From: Myxococcota bacterium
Lineage (GTDB): Bacteria; Myxococcota_A; UBA9160; UBA4427
Direction: 5' to 3'
DNA length: 42,108 nucleotides
NCBI GenBank assembly: GCA_030748735.1
Contig: JASMLK010000001.1
Coordinates: 1 to 42,108 of the forward strand
The notes beneath the pieces were generated by a model. The model was not told the origin of the DNA and ran no database searches. It saw only the letters and a list, made by a program, of their open reading frames with translations. Made by a program: the position numbers and the translations under genes. Position 1 is the first letter of the stretch. The number at the start of each line of letters is the position of its first letter. This document shows positions 18,184-26,902 of the stretch, one piece after another.

Positions 18184-18848
18184 TGGGAGACGCCGCGATT
18201 CGACACCCCCTGCTCGACGATCTCGGGGTCGCGCACGGGTTCGGGACGCGGACGAGTGCTGCACCGGAAGGCCTCGTGCGCCCGCGCCAGGTGCATGGGA
18301 CCGCGGTCGCCCATTCGACACTGTCGCGGGATGCGCAGGATGAGGAAGCGGACGCGATCGTGACGCGCGTGCCCGCGCGTGCGGTGGGCATCCTGACTGC
18401 GGATTGCGTCCCGATCCTTTTGTGCGCTGAAGACGGGCGCGGGGTCGCGGCGATCCACGCAGGCTGGCGTGGGCTTGCGGCTGGCGTCATCGAAGAAGGC
18501 GTCGCGGCGCTGCGCAGCAAAGCGGGCGCGGCGGGGCGGCTCTTCGCCGTCGTGGGGCCCCATGTCGGACCGTGCTGCTACGAGGTCGATGCTCCAGTGC
18601 TCGACGCAATGACGCAGCGCTTCATGCGTCATGAAATCGAGACGGCGAGTACCGAAACTCGAAAGGGACATGCGCGAATCGACCTGGGGCGATTGAGCCG
18701 GGACGCGCTCATGCGCAGCGGAGTCGCGCCTTCGGACTGCGCGCAGATCGCGAGAGCGTGCACCGCGTGTGACGCAGACCGCTTCCACTCCTACCGCCGC
18801 GGCGGGGCCGCGGCGGGGCGGCTCGTGCATTTCATCATAAGCCGATGA
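18183..18848 (+). CDS. pgeF: Peptidoglycan editing factor / YfiH (laccase-domain) protein
   Basis: A 221-residue member of the YfiH/DUF152 family, once called polyphenol oxidase and later shown to act as a purine nucleoside phosphorylase; in E. coli PgeF prevents wrong amino acids entering peptidoglycan. The zinc-site residues are in place: His38 (RQVHGT), Cys75 (TADCVP) and His92 (AIHAGWRG), followed by GPHVGPCCYEV. It is translationally coupled to rluD. The last codons form one arm of a stem-loop that may be part of the terminator. Confidence 0.92.
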   Translation: MGDAAIRHPLLDDLGVAHGFGTRTSAAPEGLVRPRQVHGTAVAHSTLSRDAQDEEADAIVTRVPARAVGILTADCVPILLCAEDGRGVAAIHAGWRGLAAGVIEEGVAALRSKAGAAGRLFAVVGPHVGPCCYEVDAPVLDAMTQRFMRHEIETASTETRKGHARIDLGRLSRDALMRSGVAPSDCAQIARACTACDADRFHSYRRGGAAAGRLVHFIISR

Positions 18849-18863
18849 AATTCAAACGTTTTT
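18829..18863 (+). terminator. Candidate terminator overlapping the pgeF stop codon
   Basis: ATTTCATC and GATGAAAT form a perfect 8-bp stem with a 7-base loop; the TGA stop lies in the right arm. A run of five T follows, but 7 bases after the stem, which is further than in a good intrinsic terminator. The stem is certain, the function is tentative. Confidence 0.35.
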
Positions 18864-19384
18864 GCAGGACGTCATGCTCCGGTGCGGTGCCTGCCAGAGC
18901 ACGTCGCACGAGAAATGACGCAGCCTGAACGCCACACGTCGCAAACGAGAACGTGCGAGATTTGTTTTTGCGATCGTCCGCGTAACGCCTACTGTTCAGC
19001 CATACGCCGACACCGGATTTCAACCGGCTACCCGTACGGCGAAGCGAGAGAACCCATCTCCGCACTCCCCCCCCCCCCCGAAATCCGCCAGAAGAAAGCC
19101 ATCTCATCTTTTCGGCCGGATGACCCGAATCAGCGAGAGAGCAAGTCAACGAGACGCCTGACCATCCCGGCCACTCGAGCCCCCACCCCGGCCATTCCAG
19201 GGGCACCCACCCGCCCCGCGCCAGCCGCACACCTTCACTTCCGCCGCGTCGATCTCCGCGATGCGCACCAATCCACGATCACGATTCAACCCGTTCAAGC
19301 CAGGCCAGAGCCATGTGGCGTCCCAGCGACCTGTTCGCCGGGGCGGGTTTCACGAGCCGAGACAAGCAGAAGAGAGAACCACCA
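18849..19384 (+). other. Intergenic region and probable rho leader, with a C13 homopolymer
   Basis: These 536 bases hold no recognisable gene. Near the start is an inverted repeat (GCTC...GAGC with flanking GACGT...ACGTC). TTGCGA (18968) and TACTGT (18990) are 16 bases apart and could be a weak sigma-70 promoter. An uninterrupted run of 13 C lies at 19067-19079. Downstream of it the leader is C-rich and G-poor, the type of RNA that Rho binds, so autogenous control of rho by Rho-dependent attenuation, as known in E. coli, would fit; this is inference. Confidence 0.4.
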
Positions 19385-20878
19385 GTGAGCAGTGAGCGCG
19401 CGGGCGATTCGAATTCCCCCAACTCCGGTAGCAACTCGAGCAACCCCGGCACGAACGGCGCGGGCGCGCAGGGGTCGCGCCGGCGCAGTCGCAACCGGCG
19501 GTCTCGCGGGGGGGGTGGCAGCCGCGGCGCCAACGGCAACAAGGCCGCTGCGGCCAAGCGCGACTGCTTCCCGAGCGACGACGAACTCGCCGAAGAAGAG
19601 GCAGCGGCCGAGGACAACGGGCAGGAGAAGATCTACGTCCAGGAACTCAAGGCGCTTTCGATGGAAGAGCTCATGCGCTTCGCCGACGAGCGCAACGTCG
19701 AGAACGCGGCCGGGATGCGAAAGGCCGACCTCGTCTTCGCAATCCTCCAGGCGCAGACCGCCAAGCGCGGGCAGATCTTTGCCGAAGGCGTGCTCGAGAT
19801 CTTGCAGGACGGCTTCGGTTTCCTGCGCGCGCCCGACCAGAATTACCTCGCCGGGCCCGATGACATCTACGTTTCGCCTTCGCAGGTGCGCCGCTTCAAC
19901 CTGAAGACCGGTGACACGATCAAGGGCCAGATCCGCCCGCCCAAGGAAGGCGAGCGCTACTTCGCGCTACTGCGCGTCGAAGAGATCAACTTCGAGCCCC
20001 GTGACAACGCGAAGCACAAGGTCCTCTTCGACAACCTGACCCCCCTCTATCCCCAGGACAAGTTCACCCTCGACAGCAAGGAGGGAGGGCTCACGACGCG
20101 CATCATCGACTTGATTGTGCCGGTCGGGAAGGGGCAGCGCGCGCTCATCACGTCGCCACCCAAGGCCGGCAAGACGATGATCTTGAAGGACCTCGCCAAC
20201 GCGATCGCGGAAAACCATCCCGAGGTCTACCTGATCGTATTGTTGATCGACGAGCGCCCCGAAGAAGTCACCGACATGCGCCGCACGGTGAAGGCCGAGG
20301 TGATTTCGTCGACCTTCGACGAGCCCGCGAGCCGTCACGTGCAGGTGGCCGACATGGTGATCTCCAAGGCGAAACGTCTGGTCGAACACAAGCGCGACGT
20401 CGTCATCCTGCTGGACTCGATCACCCGGCTGGCGCGTGCACACAACACCGTGGTGCCGCATTCGGGCAAGATCCTTTCGGGCGGTGTGGATTCGAATGCG
20501 CTCCACAAGCCCAAGCGCTTCTTCGGTGCGGCGCGCAACGTCGAAGAGGGCGGCAGCCTCACCATCGTGGGGACGGCGCTGATCGAAACCGGCTCGCGCA
20601 TGGACGAAGTGATCTTCGAAGAGTTCAAGGGCACGGGGAACAGCGAGATCGTGCTCGATCGCAAGCTCGCCGACCGCCGCACCTTCCCCGCGGTCGACAT
20701 CACGCGCTCGGCCACGCGGCGCGAAGAACTGCTCCTCTCCGAGAACACCCTCAATCGCATGTACATCCTGCGAAAGGTGCTCGCGCCGCTCTCGCCCGTG
20801 GACTCGATGGAATTCCTGCTCGGCAAGATCAAGGGCACGGAATCGAACGACGAGTTCCTGGAGTCGATGAATTCCTGA
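19385..20878 (+). CDS. rho: Transcription termination factor Rho with extended N-terminus
   Basis: Hexameric RNA helicase that ends transcription at Rho-dependent sites. With the GTG start (preceded by AGAGAG) the protein has 497 residues, against about 420 in E. coli. Residues 1-80 are a low-complexity insert: Ser/Asn/Gly rich, then [15 protein letters not shown] (31-45), then acidic. Residues 84-125 are the helical N domain, 130-205 the OB-fold RNA-binding domain ([11 protein letters not shown]), and the ATPase domain has Walker A SPPKAGKT (257-264), IDERPEEV (288-295), and [13 protein letters not shown]. An ATG at 19313 is possible but adds unlikely sequence and has a poor ribosome binding site. 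A G8 run (19508-19515) codes for part of the Gly stretch. Confidence 0.95.
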   Translation: MSSERAGDSNSPNSGSNSSNPGTNGAGAQGSRRRSRNRRSRGGGGSRGANGNKAAAAKRDCFPSDDELAEEEAAAEDNGQEKIYVQELKALSMEELMRFADERNVENAAGMRKADLVFAILQAQTAKRGQIFAEGVLEILQDGFGFLRAPDQNYLAGPDDIYVSPSQVRRFNLKTGDTIKGQIRPPKEGERYFALLRVEEINFEPRDNAKHKVLFDNLTPLYPQDKFTLDSKEGGLTTRIIDLIVPVGKGQRALITSPPKAGKTMILKDLANAIAENHPEVYLIVLLIDERPEEVTDMRRTVKAEVISSTFDEPASRHVQVADMVISKAKRLVEHKRDVVILLDSITRLARAHNTVVPHSGKILSGGVDSNALHKPKRFFGAARNVEEGGSLTIVGTALIETGSRMDEVIFEEFKGTGNSEIVLDRKLADRRTFPAVDITRSATRREELLLSENTLNRMYILRKVLAPLSPVDSMEFLLGKIKGTESNDEFLESMNS

Positions 20879-21188
20879 GCGGCGCACGACGCGCGCCCCC
20901 AAAACGGAAACGGCGCGCTCGCAATGAGCGGAGGCCCGTTTCTACTGGCGCCGGCGGCGACTCGCGAGACCCGCGATTGTGTTGAGGAAACCTGCGCCCG
21001 ATCGGCGAAAGATCTGTTGGCCACTGAACGGCCTCAGAGCGAGCGCGATGCGGTGCAGGGGCACACCGACAGGCAGGTGTTGTGCATCCTCGCGGTTGCT
21101 TTTCCGCAGCCGAAACCGGCAGGTTCGATACCCTCGCGCGCGATTCGAACCCCGGGCCGGCTCCGACCGGCTCATTTCACGTAGACCG
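20879..21188 (+). other. rho-prfA intergenic region with a stem-loop
   Basis: These 310 bases hold no gene. A two-part stem-loop at 20908-20941 (outer AAACGG/CCGTTT, inner CGCTC/GAGCG, loop GCAAT) lies 30 bases after the rho stop and is followed by TCTACT rather than a T-run, so it is at best a weak terminator. Two TTCGA-containing motifs near 21124 and 21145 were tested as tRNA T-arms and do not pair. Confidence 0.4.
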
Positions 21189-22253
<1,065 letters not shown>

Positions 22254-22261
22254 GCGCGACC

Positions 22262-23200
22262 TTGAGCCAACCCGATTCGCGCGACCGCAGCTGGACGATT
22301 CTCGAAATCCTGCAATGGACGACGGGGCACCTGAAAGAGCGCGGGATCGAGACCGCGCGCCTCGACGCCGAGGTGTTGCTCGCTCATTCGCTCGGGATGA
22401 GTCGCCTCGACCTCTATCTCAACTATGAGAAGCCCCTGCTTCCCGAAGAGCGCGCGACGTTTCGCGAGTATGTGAAACAACGCGCGCAGGAGCGGATTCC
22501 AGTCTCACTGTTGATCGGTGAGCGCGAGTTCTGGTCGCAGAGCTTCAAGGTCACGCGTGACGTTCTCACCCCGCGTCCCGAGACCGAATTGATCGTGAGC
22601 AGCGCCCTCGACTTCATGTCGGACGAGAACCGCGCCTACGAAGTCGTCGACATCGGCACGGGCTCGGGGGCGATCGCGCTGAGCGTGGCCAGCGAAAGAC
22701 CGAACGCACAGGTGGTTGCGACCGATGTTTCTGTCTTGGCGCTTAAGGTTGCGCGCGCAAATGCCGACCAAATGCAACTGAATGGCCGGGTGAGGTTCGA
22801 GGAGGGAAGTCTCTTCGGCGCCGTACCCGGGGAGCAATTCGATCTCGTGCTTTCGAATCCCCCCTATATCGCTGGATCGCAACGCTCTTCGCTTGCAAGG
22901 GAATTGACGCACGAACCCGAGCTTGCGCTGTTCGGTGGAGAAGACGGATACGCGGTGCTGCGACCCCTCGTCGAGGGTGTCGGTTCCGCACTGAAAGAGG
23001 GGGGGTTGTTTCTCGTAGAACTCGATCCGCGTCAGGCGGAAACGGTCGCCGGCTGGTGTCGCGACGCGGGGCTTTCGGGCGTTCGTGTCTTGAACGACCT
23101 GGCGGGCAACGCGCGCGTCGTCAGTGCGCGCAAGGCCGACCCGACGAGCGGCGCAGTCGACAACGACGAGAAAGAACACACGCACGAGCATTCGAGCTAG
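22262..23200 (+). CDS. prmC: Release factor glutamine methyltransferase
   Basis: SAM-dependent enzyme that N5-methylates the GGQ glutamine of RF1 and RF2. Motifs: N-terminal helical substrate-binding domain (ILEILQWTTGHLKERGIE), LTPRPETELIV (102-112), SAM-binding DIGTGSGAIAL (130-140) and catalytic NPPY (199-202). The 312 residues include about 25 extra C-terminal residues ending in an Asp/Glu/His-rich tail. No ATG or GTG lies before the first conserved helix, so the start is most likely the TTG 8 bases after the prfA stop. A G7 run near 23001 lies inside the gene. Confidence 0.93.
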   Translation: MSQPDSRDRSWTILEILQWTTGHLKERGIETARLDAEVLLAHSLGMSRLDLYLNYEKPLLPEERATFREYVKQRAQERIPVSLLIGEREFWSQSFKVTRDVLTPRPETELIVSSALDFMSDENRAYEVVDIGTGSGAIALSVASERPNAQVVATDVSVLALKVARANADQMQLNGRVRFEEGSLFGAVPGEQFDLVLSNPPYIAGSQRSSLARELTHEPELALFGGEDGYAVLRPLVEGVGSALKEGGLFLVELDPRQAETVAGWCRDAGLSGVRVLNDLAGNARVVSARKADPTSGAVDNDEKEHTHEHSS

Positions 23201-23307
23201 TTCGCCTGAAGCGCATTCGCACTTCGGCCGGCAGCCGAAGGACGAATAAAAACAGTCACTCTGCATCTTTCCGACGAGGAAGGGCGGGCGACTCCAAGGG
23301 GCGAGCG

Positions 23308-24669
23308 ATGGCGGGCAAGAGCAGCACCAAGCTGATGCGGATTCTCAAAGCGGACGAAGATGCGTTCGCGCAGGAATGGAAGGCGCTGTGCGATCGCACA
23401 CGCGAAGTCGAAGACGACTTTCATTCCAGTGTGGTCGAGACGATCGGCCGGATTCGCGAAGAGGGCGACGCGGCCATTCGGAGTTTTTTGAAGGCCGACT
23501 ACGACGCGACCCCCGAAAGCATCGAAGTCACGCGCGACGAATGGGACGCCGCCTGCGAAGCCGTCGACCCGGTCGATCGCGCGGCCATCGGCAAGGCCGC
23601 GATGCGCATTCGCGCATTCCACCGCAAGCGCGTTCCCTCGAGCTGGGAAATGCGCGAAGAGGGCGGTGCCTACATGGGGCATCGCGTTCGCCCTCTCGAC
23701 ACCGTTGGCCTCTATATCCCCAGGAGCGAAACCGTCCACCCGAGTCGTGTGATCATGTACGTGACCCCGGCTTCGGTCGTCGAAGTTCCGGAAATCGTTC
23801 TCGCCACGGCACCCGATGCCGAAGGCAACATTGCACCCGAAGTCTTGATGGCGGCCCGCGTGGCAGGTGTGCACCGCGTCTTCAAGGTCGGTGGTGCAGC
23901 GGCGATCGCCTCGATGGCGATCGGCACTCGCGTCGTCCCGCGTGTCGACAAGGTCGTGGGTCCCGGCGAACGTGCTGCGAACTACGCGAAGCACCTCCTG
24001 ATGGGCGACGTCGGCATCGACAGCCCGGTCGGTGAATCCGAACTCTGCGTCGTCGCCGACGCGAGTGCGACACCGGCCTGGGTGGCGGCGGACATGCTCT
24101 CGCAGGCGGAGCGCTCGGTGGATTCGCAGCAGATCCTCATCACGCACAGCAAGTCCATTGCATCGCGCGTCCACGAACAGATGGCGCGTCAGATGAAGGG
24201 ACTCGAAGGCTCTGCGACGGCGAAGCAAGCGCTTGGGGCGCGCGGCGCCATCATCGTGACGAAGAACCAGGCGGCTTCGATCGAGCTTGCGAACCAATAC
24301 GCGTCCGAACGACTCGTGCTGGCGCTCAAGGACGCGGACGCCGCGCACAAGCTCGTGCGCAACGCCGGCGCGGTCCTCCTCGGGCACTACACGCCGGTCG
24401 CCGTCGGTGACTACATCGCGGGTCCGAACCACGTCCTGCCGACGGGCGGGGCCGCGCGCTTCGGCTCGCCGCTGGGGGTGGACGACTTCCTCAAGCGCAC
24501 CGCCTTCGTTCGCTTCGAGCCGCCCAAGTTGCGAGAACTGGGCGCCGAGGTGATTCGACTCGGTGAAGTCGAGGGTGTCGGGGGCGCGGGCAAGAGCGTG
24601 GACCTGCGCCTGCAGAAGATCCGACGCGTGCGTAGGGAACGAGAAGCGGCGCGTGAGGCCGAACTCTAG
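23308..24669 (+). CDS. hisD: Histidinol dehydrogenase-like protein lacking key catalytic histidines
   Basis: A 453-residue HisD homologue. HisD oxidises L-histidinol to L-histidine with two NAD and one zinc. The fold is clear over the whole length ([54 protein letters not shown]). Aligning by eye with E. coli HisD, the retained residues are Gln266 (Q259), Glu334 (E326), Asp368 (D360), His375 (H367) and Glu422 (E414). However, zinc ligand H262 is Arg269 (QAERS for QAEHG), catalytic H327 is Arg335 (SERL for PEHL), and zinc ligand H419 is Ala427. GPSE is also GESE. It is followed by hisB and hisA. It may be a divergent paralogue with another substrate or a zinc-free variant. The start follows GGGGCGAGCG. 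Confidence 0.8.
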   Translation: MAGKSSTKLMRILKADEDAFAQEWKALCDRTREVEDDFHSSVVETIGRIREEGDAAIRSFLKADYDATPESIEVTRDEWDAACEAVDPVDRAAIGKAAMRIRAFHRKRVPSSWEMREEGGAYMGHRVRPLDTVGLYIPRSETVHPSRVIMYVTPASVVEVPEIVLATAPDAEGNIAPEVLMAARVAGVHRVFKVGGAAAIASMAIGTRVVPRVDKVVGPGERAANYAKHLLMGDVGIDSPVGESELCVVADASATPAWVAADMLSQAERSVDSQQILITHSKSIASRVHEQMARQMKGLEGSATAKQALGARGAIIVTKNQAASIELANQYASERLVLALKDADAAHKLVRNAGAVLLGHYTPVAVGDYIAGPNHVLPTGGAARFGSPLGVDDFLKRTAFVRFEPPKLRELGAEVIRLGEVEGVGGAGKSVDLRLQKIRRVRREREAAREAEL

Positions 24670-24844
24670 CAGCCTGCTAGAGCCGCGTGAGCGGGCGAAG
24701 CGCCTGCACCCGCTGCCGAATTCGGAAATCCCCGCGAAAGCGCTATACAAAGGCGCGAGAAACGCAGCGAGCGCCCTCCTTCGCCTGCGTTCGCCGGGGT
24801 CCGGTGTGTCGAACGAATCCACAAGCAGTTCATCGGGGGCCGCT

Positions 24845-25438
24845 ATGTCGCGTGAACGACGTGCGGCCATTACGCGCAAGACGCGCGAAACCGACGTTGC
24901 GGTCGAGTTCTGCCTCGACGGTGCGGGCGTCTATGAGGTCGCGACCGGCATCCCGTTCTTCGACCACATGCTCGAATCGTTTGCGAAGCACGGCCTCTTC
25001 GACCTCACGCTTCGCGCCACCGGCGACATCGACGTCGACTTCCACCACACGGTCGAAGACGTGGGGATCACCCTCGGCCAGGTCTTGCGCGAAGCGCTCG
25101 GCAACGCGGCAGGCATTCGTCGCTATGGGAGCTTCGTGTTGCCCATGGCCGAGGCGAAGGTCGAGGTCGCGGTCGACGTGAGCAACCGCCCCTTCGTGGT
25201 CTACAACGTCGAACTCGAAAACCGCATGGTGCGTGACTTCGACGTTTCCCTCGTCGAGGACTTCGTGCTCGCCTTCGCGCAGCACGCGGGTCTCGATCTC
25301 CACATCAATCGCAGCTACGGCGAAAGCCCACACCACGTCGCTGAGGCGGTCTTCAAAGGCACGGCGCGCGCACTGCGCGCCGCGGTCGAGATCGACCCTC
25401 GCGAGAGTGGTCTGCCTACTGTTAAAGGTTCGCTCTAG
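24845..25438 (+). CDS. hisB: Imidazoleglycerol-phosphate dehydratase
   Basis: Manganese enzyme of histidine synthesis that dehydrates imidazole-glycerol phosphate. The 197 residues match the monofunctional form, without the phosphatase domain of E. coli. Metal-site motifs are present: FFDHML (38-43), FHHTVED (66-72) and [11 protein letters not shown] (161-171), with the standard C-terminus PTVKGSL. Two small deviations: PMAEA (100-104) where most members have PMDEA, and GESPHH where GENAHH is common; I expect activity but these are worth noting. The ATG is chosen at [11 protein letters not shown]. The last five codons are the first unit of a 21-bp tandem repeat that continues past the stop. 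Confidence 0.93.
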   Translation: MSRERRAAITRKTRETDVAVEFCLDGAGVYEVATGIPFFDHMLESFAKHGLFDLTLRATGDIDVDFHHTVEDVGITLGQVLREALGNAAGIRRYGSFVLPMAEAKVEVAVDVSNRPFVVYNVELENRMVRDFDVSLVEDFVLAFAQHAGLDLHINRSYGESPHHVAEAVFKGTARALRAAVEIDPRESGLPTVKGSL

Positions 25439-25522
25439 GCAGCTAAAGGTTCGCTCCAGGCAGCTAAAGGTTCGCTCCAGGCAGCCAAAGGTTCGCTCCA
25501 GGCAGTCAAAGGCGCGCTCTAG
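25424..25522 (+). repeat. 21-bp in-frame tandem repeat at the 3' end of hisB
   Basis: Four full units and one partial unit follow each other at 25424, 25445, 25466, 25487 and 25508; each begins AAAGGTTCGCTC except the last (AAAGGCGCGCTC). The unit is 7 codons long. In the hisB frame it reads KGSL-stop in the first copy, KGSLQAA or KGSLQAV in copies 2-4, and KGAL-stop in the last. CTCTAG in copy 1 against CTCCAG in copies 2-4 is the single difference that ends HisB. The last copy again has CTCTAG. The array looks like slippage or unequal-exchange copies of the HisB C-terminus. Confidence 0.9.
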
Positions 25523-25560
25523 CCGAGAGCCCGCGCGTTCCAGCGTTTTCGATTCTATCC

Positions 25561-26316
25561 ATGTCCCTGCATCCCCCGTCCGCTCCTTTCGAAGTCATCC
25601 CCGCCATCGATCTGCTCGACGGCTCCTGCGTGCGCCTCGCCCAGGGGAAGTACGAGGAGAAGACCGTTTATGGGGACGACCCCGGCAAGGTCGCGGCGGG
25701 CTTCGCGGCGCAGTCGATTCGCCGCCTCCACGTCGTCGACCTCGACGGCGCGAAGGCGGGGCGCCCCGAAAACCGTGAGGCGATCTCGTCGATCGTCGCC
25801 GCGGTCGGCCCCGACATCCCGGTGCAGCTCGGCGGTGGCATTCGCGACCTCGCGACCATCGAGGACACCCTCGCCCTCGGGATTTCGCGGGTCATTCTCG
25901 GCACCGTCGCGTTGCGGGACCCCGAACTCGTGCGCGAAGCCGCGCGGCGCTTTCCCAAGCAGATCGTCGTCGGCATCGACGCCCGCGACGGCCGGGTCGC
26001 GGTCGAGGGCTGGCTCGAGGCGAGCGAGGCCCGGGCGAGCGAGCTCGCCGTGCAGTTCGAGGACGCCGGCGTGGCGGCGATCGTCTACACGGACATTTCG
26101 CGCGACGGCATGCTGACGGGCCCGAACCTCGCGGCGACCGTTGAGCTGGCCCGTGAGGTCAGCATCCCGGTGATCGTCTCCGGCGGCGTTTCCAGCGAGG
26201 CGGACATCACCGCAGCCTCGCAAGAAACCGACTCGGGCATCGCGGGGATCATCGTGGGCAAGGCGCTGTACACGGGCGCCGTCGACCTCGCGGCGGCACT
26301 TACCGCCGTCGCCTGA
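25561..26316 (+). CDS. hisA: ProFAR isomerase (HisA)
   Basis: (Beta/alpha)8-barrel enzyme that isomerises ProFAR to PRFAR in histidine synthesis. The 251 residues show the two-fold half-barrel pattern: catalytic Asp17 in [26 protein letters not shown], the second catalytic Asp in [11 protein letters not shown], and the phosphate loops [14 protein letters not shown] and VSGGVSS. Motifs favour HisA over its relative HisF (AID rather than CLD at the start). It lies 122 bases after hisB, beyond the tandem repeat. Neither hisH nor hisF, which commonly flank hisA, is present, so the his genes are split in this genome. Confidence 0.95.
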   Translation: MSLHPPSAPFEVIPAIDLLDGSCVRLAQGKYEEKTVYGDDPGKVAAGFAAQSIRRLHVVDLDGAKAGRPENREAISSIVAAVGPDIPVQLGGGIRDLATIEDTLALGISRVILGTVALRDPELVREAARRFPKQIVVGIDARDGRVAVEGWLEASEARASELAVQFEDAGVAAIVYTDISRDGMLTGPNLAATVELAREVSIPVIVSGGVSSEADITAASQETDSGIAGIIVGKALYTGAVDLAAALTAVA

Positions 26317-26322
26317 GGTTCC

Positions 26323-26366
26323 CACGGGGGCTTGCACCCCACTTGCTTGAGCCCCAAAGCCCCGTG
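26323..26366 (+). terminator. Stem-loop downstream of hisA
   Basis: CACGGGGGCTT and AAGCCCCGTG pair with one bulged G, starting 7 bases after the hisA stop; the loop is long (23 bases). No T-run follows. It may mark the end of the his transcript or protect its 3' end. The remaining bases up to rpsU hold no gene. Confidence 0.3.
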
Positions 26367-26597
26367 CGCTAGCCTGCCGCGCCCCGCGAAGCCCTTTGAT
26401 TTGTCAACGGAATTCGCCGGGCAGCCGAGAGATTCCCCCGCGTTCGGAAGTGAAGCGCGAGGCGCCGACATCGAGCGCCGACATCCGCTTCGAATTTCGA
26501 CACGGAACCGATCCAGAAACCACTCATCACAGATCTTCGCCCCGACCCCGCCGGCGAGCGGTGGCAAGGGCCAGGAGATCAGGAGCAAATAGCGCGT

Positions 26598-26795
26598 ATG
26601 ACCGTCATCAAAGTCAAGGAAAACGAATCGTTCGAGCAGGCCATGAAGCGCTTCAAGAAGAGCTGCGAAAAGGCCGGCATCTTGACTGAACTGCGACGAC
26701 GCGAGTACTACGACAAGCCGAGCATCAGCAAGAAGAAGAAGGCTGCTGCGGCTCGCAAGCGAGCGCTGAAGAAGATGCGGCGGATGTCCAACTGA
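26598..26795 (+). CDS. rpsU: 30S ribosomal protein S21
   Basis: Small basic protein of the 30S platform needed for initiation. The 65 residues begin [19 protein letters not shown] and end in a Lys/Arg-rich tail, as in the family. It opens the rpsU-dnaG-rpoD block, the macromolecular synthesis operon first described in E. coli, which links translation, replication and transcription initiation. The 107 bases to dnaG contain no gene. Confidence 0.96.
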   Translation: MTVIKVKENESFEQAMKRFKKSCEKAGILTELRRREYYDKPSISKKKKAAAARKRALKKMRRMSN

Positions 26796-26902
26796 GCACA
26801 CGCGTGCGTTCGAGGCGGGGTGGCGCAGAGCCCCGAGCGAATGGCACGCACAAGTGGTACAGCGATGGGACCTTCGCCCTCGTGTGATGAAGCGGGGCAC
26901 CG

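Noticed and set aside
18882..19388. 168-codon frame across the rho leader
   Set aside because: It runs through the C13 tract into the rho gene in another frame, has no domain, and its composition is unlike the neighbouring genes.
21120..21165. Two TTCGA motifs before prfA as possible tRNA T-arms
   Set aside because: Neither has a matching 5-bp stem on either strand, and no cloverleaf can be drawn.
25424..25522. Short regular repeats as a possible CRISPR array
   Set aside because: The units are contiguous 21-bp tandem copies without spacers and derive from the hisB 3' end; no cas gene is near.
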